5,626 bases of DNA from Bacteroidia bacterium (GTDB lineage Bacteria; Bacteroidota; Bacteroidia; B-17B0; Aurantibacillaceae): contig JAOABO010000008.1 of the NCBI GenBank assembly GCA_026418315.1, positions 1 through 5,626 of the forward strand, written 5' to 3'. A program made the translations under genes and the position numbers. The stretch's first letter is position 1. Each line of letters begins with the position of its first letter. Below the pieces are notes generated by a model, which did no database searches, was not told the origin of the DNA, and saw only the letters and a program-made list of their open reading frames with translations. Shown piece by piece: positions 1 through 5,626 of the stretch.

Positions 1-1212
1 GAGTTGTATGGCATTATAAACATCATCTAATTTAAAATCTCTTTGATAATGAGAAGATTGATATATTCTTATTCTTGATTTGTTGGTAAACATTATGGTT
101 CTGTCCATTAAACGAATAGTACATACAAGATTAAGAATACAAAATAAATACGTAAGAATTTTTTGTGTTTTATGATTTTTGATGGACAAAAAACTTTCAC
201 CTGCGCCAATTACCAATATAGGAGCATACTCTATAGAATAATGTGCATCTATTCCCCACATTAAATAATTATCATGAAAAAGTTTTTGAAAGTAAATCGG
301 AATAAGCATCACCATATAAGATGGCTTAAAAAATAATGCCCATAATCCAGACAACAACACAAACACATGCAATTCCGCTTTTACATAATTGGCATTTGGA
401 TGCTGTGTATGATTAATAAACAAAATTTTGCATGCCTCAATGGGATGAGTAAGTATATAATAAATGGCAGATACATAATCCTGACCGAGTACAGAGTATT
501 TGAATTGTAGAAATTTTCCGTCATTAGAAAACAAAGGCATAACAACCTGAGTAATCATAAAAAAATAAATTCCTGAAAAAATCAAGAATACACTTAAGTA
601 CTTCACTGTATCCATTTCTTTATATCTTTCAATTATCAATCCTAACAAAACAAAACTCATCCACAAAGACAAGTTTTCTTTTGCAATACAAATCAACACA
701 AGTACAAAAAAGGACTTTAAATATTTTTTTTCTCTGATAAACAAAAACAAATAAGGCACCAACATACTGGCTACTACATTACTATGATAATCATAAGACA
801 AAGCAGAATATATACCATAAAAAAGAAAAAAAGAAAGCATCATTACAAATGGTAAATACAAAGGCACTTGAATATCTGTTCTTGTTTTAAAGTATCTATA
901 AACCCCGTATCCACCTACTAAAATAGCAACTATTTGCCATACCAGCAAAGTGTAGGTCTTCAATACAAGCGAAAAAAGAGCAAATGCCATTAAATACAAA
1001 TCAAAATGATCAGCCAGTAAATTTTCGGGTACTTCCTTAAATACACCACTATCATTCCATTGTAAGCGGATATAATCATAAAGAGCATTGGTATAAGCAC
1101 CCAAATCTAAAGCATACGTGCGAAAGCAATAATGATTGACAAGTGATATTAAAGAGTAAATGATACCAAAAAATAAAAATGTAAAAAATAATTTGTCTTT
1201 CAATAATCTCAT
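1..1212 (-). CDS. DUF2079-like polytopic inner-membrane protein, 3' end outside window
   Basis: An open frame of 404 codons runs from ATG at 1212-1210 to the left edge without a stop, so the C-terminus is missing. The translation is strongly hydrophobic with many predicted membrane segments, for example about residues 8-26, 89-104, 118-138, 146-159, 167-177 and 205-221. Motifs I associate with the DUF2079 family are present in order: DLG at 36-38, DHF at 68-70, DYHS at 141-144 (family form FDFHP), KEN at 178-180 and HYS at 324-326, just after a stretch rich in L, I and P. DUF2079 proteins are multi-pass membrane proteins of unproven function, often compared with GT-C-type glycosyltransferases; any enzymatic role here is inference. 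The start overlaps the stop of the preceding gene (ATGA), which suggests coupled translation in one operon. An alternative is another GT-C-like membrane family, but the DLG, DHF and HY spacing favours DUF2079. Confidence 0.75.
   Translation of the reverse strand, partial: MRLLKDKLFFTFLFFGIIYSLISLVNHYCFRTYALDLGAYTNALYDYIRLQWNDSGVFKEVPENLLADHFDLYLMAFALFSLVLKTYTLLVWQIVAILVGGYGVYRYFKTRTDIQVPLYLPFVMMLSFFLFYGIYSALSYDYHSNVVASMLVPYLFLFIREKKYLKSFFVLVLICIAKENLSLWMSFVLLGLIIERYKEMDTVKYLSVFLIFSGIYFFMITQVVMPLFSNDGKFLQFKYSVLGQDYVSAIYYILTHPIEACKILFINHTQHPNANYVKAELHVFVLLSGLWALFFKPSYMVMLIPIYFQKLFHDNYLMWGIDAHYSIEYAPILVIGAGESFLSIKNHKTQKILTYLFCILNLVCTIRLMDRTIMFTNKSRIRIYQSSHYQRDFKLDDVYNAIQL
1209..1212 (-). other. 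ATGA stop/start overlap (translational coupling)
   Basis: On the minus strand the four bases read ATGA. TGA (1211-1209) ends the DUF5686 gene and ATG (1212-1210) begins the DUF2079-like gene. No space exists for a separate promoter or leader, and no Shine-Dalgarno sequence is seen. Such overlaps typically allow terminating ribosomes to re-initiate, so the two proteins are probably made together; this last step is inference. Confidence 0.8.
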
Positions 1213-3680
1213 TTATTGTTTTTGCTTAAAAAGTCAAATCCAATCAAAAATTGACCTATAGGTTGAGGATAAAATGGATAATACGCAAGGGCATATTCTA
1301 CACGAAAAAAATAAAAAATCTTATCTATTCCAAAAGATGCTTCAAAATAATGATGTAAAAGTGGATTGTATAAATAATGCATAGTAATCACTTCTTCTAC
1401 TTTCAATTTTCGGATCAATGGCAGTTTTCCAATTACCCATCCTCTTAAGTTATATTCCGCGTGGCTCTGAATAAAATATTGGTTGGTACTATAACGATAA
1501 TAATCCAACATGCGAAACGAATTCCAATCATTTAATACAATGGTCTGGTTGCCGTAAAAATGCTCATAATCCATAAAATACATTTTACGATTATTAATAA
1601 ATTGCCCACCACACACTTCAAACTTAAAATCTCCAAAATAATTGAGTTCTATATTTCCTTTTAATTTTAATTTTATCTCATCATAATCAACCATTGAACT
1701 ATTCAATGGCAATGCTTTATTATATTCTAAAGTGATAATGGGATGTTTGTTTTTCCATACATATTTTTGATCTGGATAAGTAGTATATTTTTGTTTGAAA
1801 GAGTACTTGATTTGAGCATGTATCAAAAATGCTTTATGTGTTACAAAAGCAATATTGTCATTCATTGGATTGAGAGGATTGTTAGAAGTATAGTGATTTT
1901 TGTTTTTGAAAATATCCATTTGAATTTGATTTTGCAAAGCAACTCTTTCCTGTGCAGTAGCAGAAATAGTGAAGTATAAGCCATTCATAATTTCCTGATG
2001 ATAAAATATATGAATTGCTTTGTTTAAATATAGTTTTAAATAATTACGATAGTCAAAAAGTGTATAAAATGTATTGATAAGTTCAGGTATTGAATACTGA
2101 TGATTATACGGCTCTACATGGTACGTAATGCTTAATCTATAATTTCTGAAATTAAAAGGATTATCATCATATTTGAGTTCAGTTTTAAATCCAAACAATT
2201 GGTTAGAAAATCCATACCTAAATGCATTGTTCCATTTCCACTTTTTATTTTCATTTTCTTTATTCATTTTTTGTAATGAAGTTTTTAAACTGATATTAGC
2301 ACCTTCAATAGTATTAAACTGAATTCCCGCATCCAATAAACCATCAATATCAAAATAACATTTAGATTTTGAATTTTGGTATTGATACCCGGTAAATACT
2401 TTTAATATGCTTAACTTATTCTTTGCTCTGTCCATTGAATCTAAATATGCAGGAGAATTTTTTACCCGCTCTATGCTATCTTTTTTAATGTAATCTTTCT
2501 TTTCTTCTTCAGATAGTGGAATTGGACGAACATTACTCCAAAATGAGGTATCATTATTCACTGCATTTTTTTCAAACCTCACCATTTCGTTTTGAAAAAA
2601 ATTGTTTTTCAAAGTATCTATTGCAAAAACGTAATCAGAAACAGAAGCAATAAAATAACCACTACCTTTTATTCCAAAAAAATTAAAATTAAATATATAC
2701 TGAATGGATACCGGAAAATATAAAGAGTCATTTACCTTTGTATTTAATTGCTTTAAAAATAATGTATCTATAAAGTTTAATTTGGCCTGTTTAGTAATGT
2801 ACAAATCATAACTATGAACTCTCCAAGAATTTTCTTCAATGTAAATGAAACCCCTGAAACACGGCTCCGTATTGGATTTTGGAATAACCTCTATTTTATT
2901 AATCATTTTCCCGTCTTCAAAAAAAGTTCCTTGCAATTTATATCTATAAAACAACAAGGCATTGTCATTAATCGGCGATATAAAAGGCCGACTGCTTATA
3001 AAATAAAAATCCAGTACATTATCATACATGTTTTTTTGCATAGGTATGTACCTGTTAAATGAAAAACCACGGCTTTCTCCACTCACCCTACTGGCCTTAA
3101 TGATTTCTTTTTTTCTATCCGGTGGCATAAAATAGTAAGTGCTCTTTGTTTCAGATAAATAGATAATACCTTTTGAATTATCATTTACCTGCACTTTCAT
3201 ACCCATTAATTTTTCAGGGATACTATCTAATTTCTGTACTCCTTTAATGTAAACATCACATTGGTAAGATTTTGAGTTTAATTCACTATTGTGTTGTTTT
3301 CTTTTTTTGATAGCATTTCTAATAACTTCATAAGCAGGATCTTCTCCAGCCCTTATGTTTACTTCTTTCAAACTTATTTCTTCCGGATACATCATAATTT
3401 CAATTTCCTGATTTTGATTAATTTGTATCTGTACTTCTTTTTTTCTAAACCCTAAATATTGAACTATTAAAATATAACTTCCTTTATTTAATTTTAATAC
3501 AAATTCGCCTTTGTCATTAGCACTGGTCCCTTTATTGGTATTAGCAATACTTACAGAAGCAAAAGGTAGATCTTGTTTTTTATCATCTACAATATGTCCT
3601 TTTAATAGGTATTCATCTGATTGACCTTTAACCAAACAGTAACTAAAAATTAAAAAAAATATGACTTTAAAAAACTTCAT
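1209..3680 (-). CDS. DUF5686 family outer-membrane protein with carboxypeptidase-regulatory-like N-terminal domain
   Basis: The protein is 823 residues from the ATG at 3680. Residues 1-19 form a Sec signal peptide (MKFFK, hydrophobic core, likely cleavage VKG|QS). Residues about 25-97 match a CarboxypepD_reg-like beta-sandwich (GHIVDDKKQDLPFASVSI, GTSANDKGEF, YLGF), as found at the N-terminus of many Bacteroidota outer-membrane proteins. From about 114 the DUF5686 region begins (EVIRNAIKKR, then YQCDVYIKG at 139-147) and continues to the C-terminus, where alternating aromatic and polar stretches look like transmembrane beta-strands ending in GFDF about six residues from the end. The family is predicted to sit in the outer membrane; its substrate is unknown. 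A GTG three codons upstream (3689) would extend the frame but lies inside the -7-like box, so the ATG is preferred. The gene is full length, and its TGA overlaps the next start. Confidence 0.88.
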   Translation of the reverse strand: MKFFKVIFFLIFSYCLVKGQSDEYLLKGHIVDDKKQDLPFASVSIANTNKGTSANDKGEFVLKLNKGSYILIVQYLGFRKKEVQIQINQNQEIEIMMYPEEISLKEVNIRAGEDPAYEVIRNAIKKRKQHNSELNSKSYQCDVYIKGVQKLDSIPEKLMGMKVQVNDNSKGIIYLSETKSTYYFMPPDRKKEIIKASRVSGESRGFSFNRYIPMQKNMYDNVLDFYFISSRPFISPINDNALLFYRYKLQGTFFEDGKMINKIEVIPKSNTEPCFRGFIYIEENSWRVHSYDLYITKQAKLNFIDTLFLKQLNTKVNDSLYFPVSIQYIFNFNFFGIKGSGYFIASVSDYVFAIDTLKNNFFQNEMVRFEKNAVNNDTSFWSNVRPIPLSEEEKKDYIKKDSIERVKNSPAYLDSMDRAKNKLSILKVFTGYQYQNSKSKCYFDIDGLLDAGIQFNTIEGANISLKTSLQKMNKENENKKWKWNNAFRYGFSNQLFGFKTELKYDDNPFNFRNYRLSITYHVEPYNHQYSIPELINTFYTLFDYRNYLKLYLNKAIHIFYHQEIMNGLYFTISATAQERVALQNQIQMDIFKNKNHYTSNNPLNPMNDNIAFVTHKAFLIHAQIKYSFKQKYTTYPDQKYVWKNKHPIITLEYNKALPLNSSMVDYDEIKLKLKGNIELNYFGDFKFEVCGGQFINNRKMYFMDYEHFYGNQTIVLNDWNSFRMLDYYRYSTNQYFIQSHAEYNLRGWVIGKLPLIRKLKVEEVITMHYLYNPLLHHYFEASFGIDKIFYFFRVEYALAYYPFYPQPIGQFLIGFDFLSKNNK

Positions 3681-3688
3681 TTTACGCA

Positions 3689-3696
3689 CAAATTTA
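3689..3696 (-). promoter_or_regulatory. Candidate -7 box (TAAATTTG) for the DUF5686 operon
   Basis: Read on the minus strand, the bases are TAAATTTG, a full match to the Bacteroidota -7 consensus TAnnTTTG. Transcription would start near 3685, giving a leader of only about five bases before the ATG at 3680. No TTG-type -33 element is visible at the usual 19-21 base distance, where the opposing promoter's -7 box lies instead. The very short leader and missing -33 lower confidence. Confidence 0.4.
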
Positions 3697-3710
3697 GAAA
3701 AAGTAATAAT

Positions 3711-3718
3711 TAAATTTG
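3711..3718 (+). promoter_or_regulatory. Candidate -7 box (TAAATTTG) for the split 5'-nucleotidase operon
   Basis: TAAATTTG matches the Bacteroidota -7 consensus TAnnTTTG in full. A start of transcription near 3722 would give a leader of about 12 bases before the ATG at 3734. No clear TTG at -33 is seen; that zone overlaps the minus-strand -7 box. Because the in-frame TTG at 3716 lies within this element, it is unlikely to be the start codon. Confidence 0.5.
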
Positions 3719-3733
3719 AGCCATTTATTTCGT

Positions 3734-4405
3734 ATGAAAAAATATTTGTTTTATATTTTAATCTTTGTTAGTGCTTTCCTGCACAACAACTGTACACATC
3801 GTTACTACTGCACTTCACAAGATACTGTTCAAAAAAAATACATTCCTGTCAAAGAGCAAAACATAGATTCTTCAACATACCAATACATTCTTCCGTACAA
3901 AACAAAAATTGATGCAGATCTCAATGTGAAAATTGCAAGCACACAAACACCTCTTGAAAAAAATACAGATTGCAACAAGCTTGCTCAATTGGTATTTGAA
4001 AGCATGCAATATTTTGCAGATTCTGTATTACACCCCAAACAAAATTTTTATGTTCTTATCAATTACGGTGGCTTACGAGCCGATATTCCACAAGGAGAAA
4101 TACTGAAAAAACACATATTTGAACTCATGCCGTTTGACAACAGTATTGTTATTCTTCAATTAAACGATAATCAAAAAGAAGAACTATTAAACAAAGTAAA
4201 AGACAACAAAAAACTTTTACTAAAATCAAAATTCAATGAATCTGCCAATATTTTAGTAACCTCTGATTACTTATACCAGGGCGGCGATAATTGCGAGTTT
4301 TTGAAAAATTGCAAACCACTAAAATCCACTCACTATCTTATCAGAAACGCTATCATCCGATACTGCATTATGAAAAACCAACTCCATATTAACTGCTTTT
4401 ACTAA
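3734..4405 (+). CDS. Stand-alone 5'-nucleotidase C-terminal (substrate-binding) domain protein, exported
   Basis: The 223-residue protein matches the C-terminal domain of 5'-nucleotidases of the UshA type. The diagnostic blocks are NYGGLRADIPQGEI (110-123), FELMPFDN (129-136) and SDYLYQGGDN (177-186), the last being a version of the family's NDFLxxGGDG motif. By recalled alignment to UshA, F134 and Y179 would be the aromatic pair that stacks on the nucleobase, and R115, N136 and D185 substrate contacts. It lacks the metallophosphatase domain, which is encoded by the next gene 10 bp downstream, so on its own it should bind but not hydrolyse nucleotides. The N-terminus is a Sec signal with a hydrophobic core at about 4-16. 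Cys20 follows it, but the context LHNNC is not a good lipobox, so lipidation is uncertain. The ATG at 3734 is chosen over an in-frame TTG at 3716 inside the -7 box. Confidence 0.87.
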   Translation: MKKYLFYILIFVSAFLHNNCTHRYYCTSQDTVQKKYIPVKEQNIDSSTYQYILPYKTKIDADLNVKIASTQTPLEKNTDCNKLAQLVFESMQYFADSVLHPKQNFYVLINYGGLRADIPQGEILKKHIFELMPFDNSIVILQLNDNQKEELLNKVKDNKKLLLKSKFNESANILVTSDYLYQGGDNCEFLKNCKPLKSTHYLIRNAIIRYCIMKNQLHINCFY

Positions 4406-4415
4406 TCTTTTTTAT

Positions 4416-5345
4416 ATGAAAACTTTCCAAAGCAGAAGAGAATTCATTAAATACTTTTTAGGCAGCGCTTATTTATTCAGCAACTACTCATATCTTGCTC
4501 AAATTCTTGAAAAACAAGGTAAAAGTAAAACCATTGTCATTTTATATACCAACGACCAGCACAGCCGTATAGAACCCTTCCCGACCTCAGATCCTAAATA
4601 TCCCAATATGGGCGGCTTTGCCAAAAGAGCAACCCTTATCAACCAAATTCGCATGGAATACAACAATCAAGTGTTACTATTGGACGCCGGAGATATTTTT
4701 CAGGGCACACCTTATTTTAACTACTATCATGGAGAACTGGAATTCAAACTCATGAGTAAAATGGGCTATGATGCTGCCACATTAGGTAATCACGACTTTG
4801 ACTTAGGAGTAGAAAATATTGTAAAACAATTGCCCCACGCCACTTTTGAATTCTTAAATTGCAATTACGATTTCAGAAATTCACCATTAAAAAATAAAAT
4901 ATTACCATATAAAATTATTCATAAAAACGGCATCAAAATCGGAATTACCGGCGTAGGCATAGAGTTGGAAGGATTGGTATTAAAAGAAAATTACGGCGAT
5001 ATTATTTATCAAAACCCTATTGAAAAACTGCAACAAACAGAAAAAATTTTAAAGCAAGATAAACACTGTGATTATATTATATGTTTAAGCCATTTAGGTT
5101 ACCAATACAAAGAGAATAAAGTGAGCGACATTTTATTAGCACAAAATACTTATTTCACAGATTTGATTATAGGCGGCCATACTCACACATTTTTAGAACA
5201 ACCAGTTTTAGTCAAAAATAAAAACAATGCTGAAACCCTTGTAACACAAGTAGGATGGGCCGGAATATGGTTAGGGCAATTAGTAATAAATTTTTCTGAA
5301 TGTAACAAAAAAATTTTTCAATTTGCTGAAAATCAAAAAGTTTAA
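4416..5345 (+). CDS. 5'-nucleotidase family metallophosphatase (catalytic domain only), Tat-type signal
   Basis: The 309-residue protein is the N-terminal metallophosphatase half of a UshA-type 5'-nucleotidase. All dimetal-site motifs are present: TNDQHS (45-50, D47 and H49), DAGDIFQG (90-97, D93), GNHDFD (124-129, N125 and the H126/D127 catalytic dyad), LSHLG (224-228, H226) and GGHTHTFLE (253-261, H255 and H257). The domain seems complete, ending with the usual late strand region (VTQVGWAGIWLGQL). The C-terminal substrate domain is absent and encoded by the gene just upstream. The family hydrolyses phosphate esters of nucleotides (5'-nucleotidase, 2',3'-cyclic phosphodiesterase or UDP-sugar hydrolase activities); which applies here cannot be told. 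The start SRREFIKYFLG (6-16) resembles a twin-arginine signal, which fits folding with metals before export. It is probably co-transcribed with the upstream gene. Confidence 0.92.
   Translation: MKTFQSRREFIKYFLGSAYLFSNYSYLAQILEKQGKSKTIVILYTNDQHSRIEPFPTSDPKYPNMGGFAKRATLINQIRMEYNNQVLLLDAGDIFQGTPYFNYYHGELEFKLMSKMGYDAATLGNHDFDLGVENIVKQLPHATFEFLNCNYDFRNSPLKNKILPYKIIHKNGIKIGITGVGIELEGLVLKENYGDIIYQNPIEKLQQTEKILKQDKHCDYIICLSHLGYQYKENKVSDILLAQNTYFTDLIIGGHTHTFLEQPVLVKNKNNAETLVTQVGWAGIWLGQLVINFSECNKKIFQFAENQKV
4421..4450 (+). other. Twin-arginine export motif coding region
   Basis: Residues about 3-12 of the metallophosphatase include SRREFIK, a good match to the Tat consensus S/T-R-R-x-F-L-K. The following hydrophobic stretch is short and rich in Tyr and Ser, and no clear A-x-A cleavage site follows, so the signal may be uncleaved or weak. 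Confidence 0.6.
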
Positions 5346-5364
5346 AAAAATTTATATAAACTAC

Positions 5365-5395
5365 TTGTATATCATAAATTTTATACGAAAATTTG
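5365..5395 (+). promoter_or_regulatory. Candidate dnaA promoter
   Basis: A TTG at 5365-5367 is separated by 20 bases from AAAATTTG at 5388-5395, which fits the Bacteroidota -7 consensus TAnnTTTG at all but the first position. Spacing agrees with the -33/-7 arrangement of this phylum. Transcription would begin near 5399, leaving a leader of about 66 bases before the dnaA ATG. In DNA this AT-rich, chance matches are likely. Confidence 0.35.
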
Positions 5396-5404
5396 CAGTA
5401 CCAA

Positions 5405-5420
5405 ATCTATTAACATAGAT
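5405..5420. repeat. 6-bp inverted repeat in the dnaA leader
   Basis: ATCTAT (5405-5410) and ATAGAT (5415-5420) are exact reverse complements around the spacer TAAC. The repeat lies just after the predicted dnaA transcription start, where it could be a small operator or weak hairpin. Its AT-only stem apart from one C:G pair per arm makes chance occurrence plausible. Confidence 0.35.
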
Positions 5421-5465
5421 ATTATATTAAATAAACTCACTAACTTGTTTTAAACTTATTAAAAT

Positions 5466-5626
5466 ATGACAGAGACAGAAACCTCAAAAAAACAAGCAGA
5501 AACAATATGGAAGAAATGTCTTAAGTTTATTAAAGAAAATGTAAATGAACAAAACTTTAACACATGGTTCACTCCTATAAAACCAATAGAAATTAAAGAT
5601 AATAAGTTACTTATTCAAGTGCCATC
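5466..5626 (+). CDS. dnaA: Chromosomal replication initiator DnaA, N-terminal fragment cut by window edge
   Basis: Fifty-three complete codons are visible before the right edge. They match DnaA domain I: IWKKCLKFIKENV at 14-26, FNTWFTPIKP at 31-40 (conserved W34) and LLIQVP at 48-53, in the usual spacing I/V-W-xx-C-L ... F-x-x-W-x-x-P-I/L ... L-x-V-P. Domain I mediates DnaA self-interaction and helicase loading; the AAA+ ATPase and the DNA-binding domain lie outside the window. The ATG at 5466 is the natural start, only 14 codons before the conserved Trp, preceded by A/T-rich sequence without a Shine-Dalgarno motif. The gene lies in the same direction as the nucleotidase pair, but the 120-bp gap and candidate promoter suggest its own transcription. 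Confidence 0.93.
   Translation, partial: MTETETSKKQAETIWKKCLKFIKENVNEQNFNTWFTPIKPIEIKDNKLLIQVP

Larger units (their letters stand above)
3689..3718. repeat. Perfect 8-bp inverted repeat in the divergent intergenic region
   Basis: CAAATTTA (3689-3696) and TAAATTTG (3711-3718) are exact reverse complements separated by 14 bases. The repeat is centred in the 53-bp gap between the divergent starts at 3680 and 3734. Each arm reads as a TAnnTTTG -7 element pointing towards the gene on its side. It may simply be two promoters in mirror image, or a binding site for a dimeric regulator covering both. Confidence 0.6.
5346..5465. other. AT-rich intergenic region upstream of dnaA
   Basis: Only 20 of the 120 bases are G or C, well below the flanking coding sequence. 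No reading frame, RNA gene or GC-rich terminator hairpin is seen. It holds a candidate promoter and a 6-bp inverted repeat (listed separately). The composition would suit easily melted DNA near a replication origin, but no convincing DnaA box is present. Confidence 0.6.

Noticed and set aside
1743..1979. Plus-strand open frame of 78 codons
   Set aside because: It lies wholly opposite the DUF5686 gene, has no recognisable domain and reads as the complement of beta-barrel coding sequence; a shadow frame.
2814..3062. Plus-strand open frame of 82 codons
   Set aside because: It is also antisense to the DUF5686 gene, with no promoter-like context or family resemblance.
3681..3689. GTG start three codons upstream of the DUF5686 ATG
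   Set aside because: It overlaps the minus-strand -7 box, and the ATG at 3680 directly begins a standard signal peptide (MKFFK).
3716..3733. Six-codon upstream extension of the nucleotidase C-domain gene from TTG
   Set aside because: The TTG forms part of the TAAATTTG -7 element, and starting at the ATG at 3734 gives a normal signal peptide (MKKYLF).
4403..4418. Frameshifted or broken single-chain 5'-nucleotidase
   Set aside because: The domain order is reversed relative to the single-chain enzyme and each gene has its own start, stop and export signal, so one mutation cannot explain it.
5331..5365. Intrinsic terminator after the metallophosphatase gene
   Set aside because: Only A/T runs are present; no stable GC-containing stem followed by a T tract could be found.
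5381..5389. TTATACGAA as a possible DnaA box upstream of dnaA
   Set aside because: It differs from TTATNCACA at two of the nine positions, both in the conserved 3' part, and no second box is nearby.
1..5626. CRISPR arrays, tRNA or rRNA genes, insertion sequences, toxin-antitoxin or defence systems
   Set aside because: No spaced direct repeats, RNA gene signatures, transposase motifs or extra genes were found; nearly all of the window is covered by the five genes described.

Overview
The window comes from an AT-rich member of the Bacteroidota (Bacteroidetes). Three things support this: a DUF5686-type outer-membrane protein with an N-terminal carboxypeptidase-regulatory-like domain, a family largely confined to that phylum; TAnnTTTG-like -7 promoter elements; and starts preceded by A/T-rich sequence with no Shine-Dalgarno motif. 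Genus or species cannot be fixed from the sequence.

Layout. Positions 1-3680 hold two minus-strand genes transcribed leftwards. A large exported beta-barrel-type protein (1209-3680) comes first. It overlaps by an ATGA junction with a DUF2079-like polytopic membrane protein that runs off the left edge. A 53-bp divergent region (3681-3733) carries two mirror-image TAAATTTG boxes, one per direction. To the right, on the plus strand, is a 5'-nucleotidase split into two genes in reversed domain order. The C-terminal substrate-binding domain (3734-4405) comes first, and 10 bp later the metallophosphatase catalytic domain (4416-5345) follows with its own twin-arginine-like signal. A 120-bp, very AT-rich spacer (20 G/C in 120) with a candidate promoter and a small inverted repeat leads into the first 53 codons of dnaA, cut by the right edge.

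How the genes may work together. The two nucleotidase genes each supply what the other lacks, catalytic metal site versus nucleoside pocket, so they probably form one exported nucleotide hydrolase (inference). The minus-strand pair looks translationally coupled, linking an outer-membrane and an inner-membrane protein of unknown function. dnaA is the replication initiator, so this locus could lie near the chromosome origin, but no DnaA-box cluster is visible. I see no mobile element, CRISPR array, RNA gene or clear novel defence or metabolic system. The most notable points are the split nucleotidase and the symmetric divergent promoter region.
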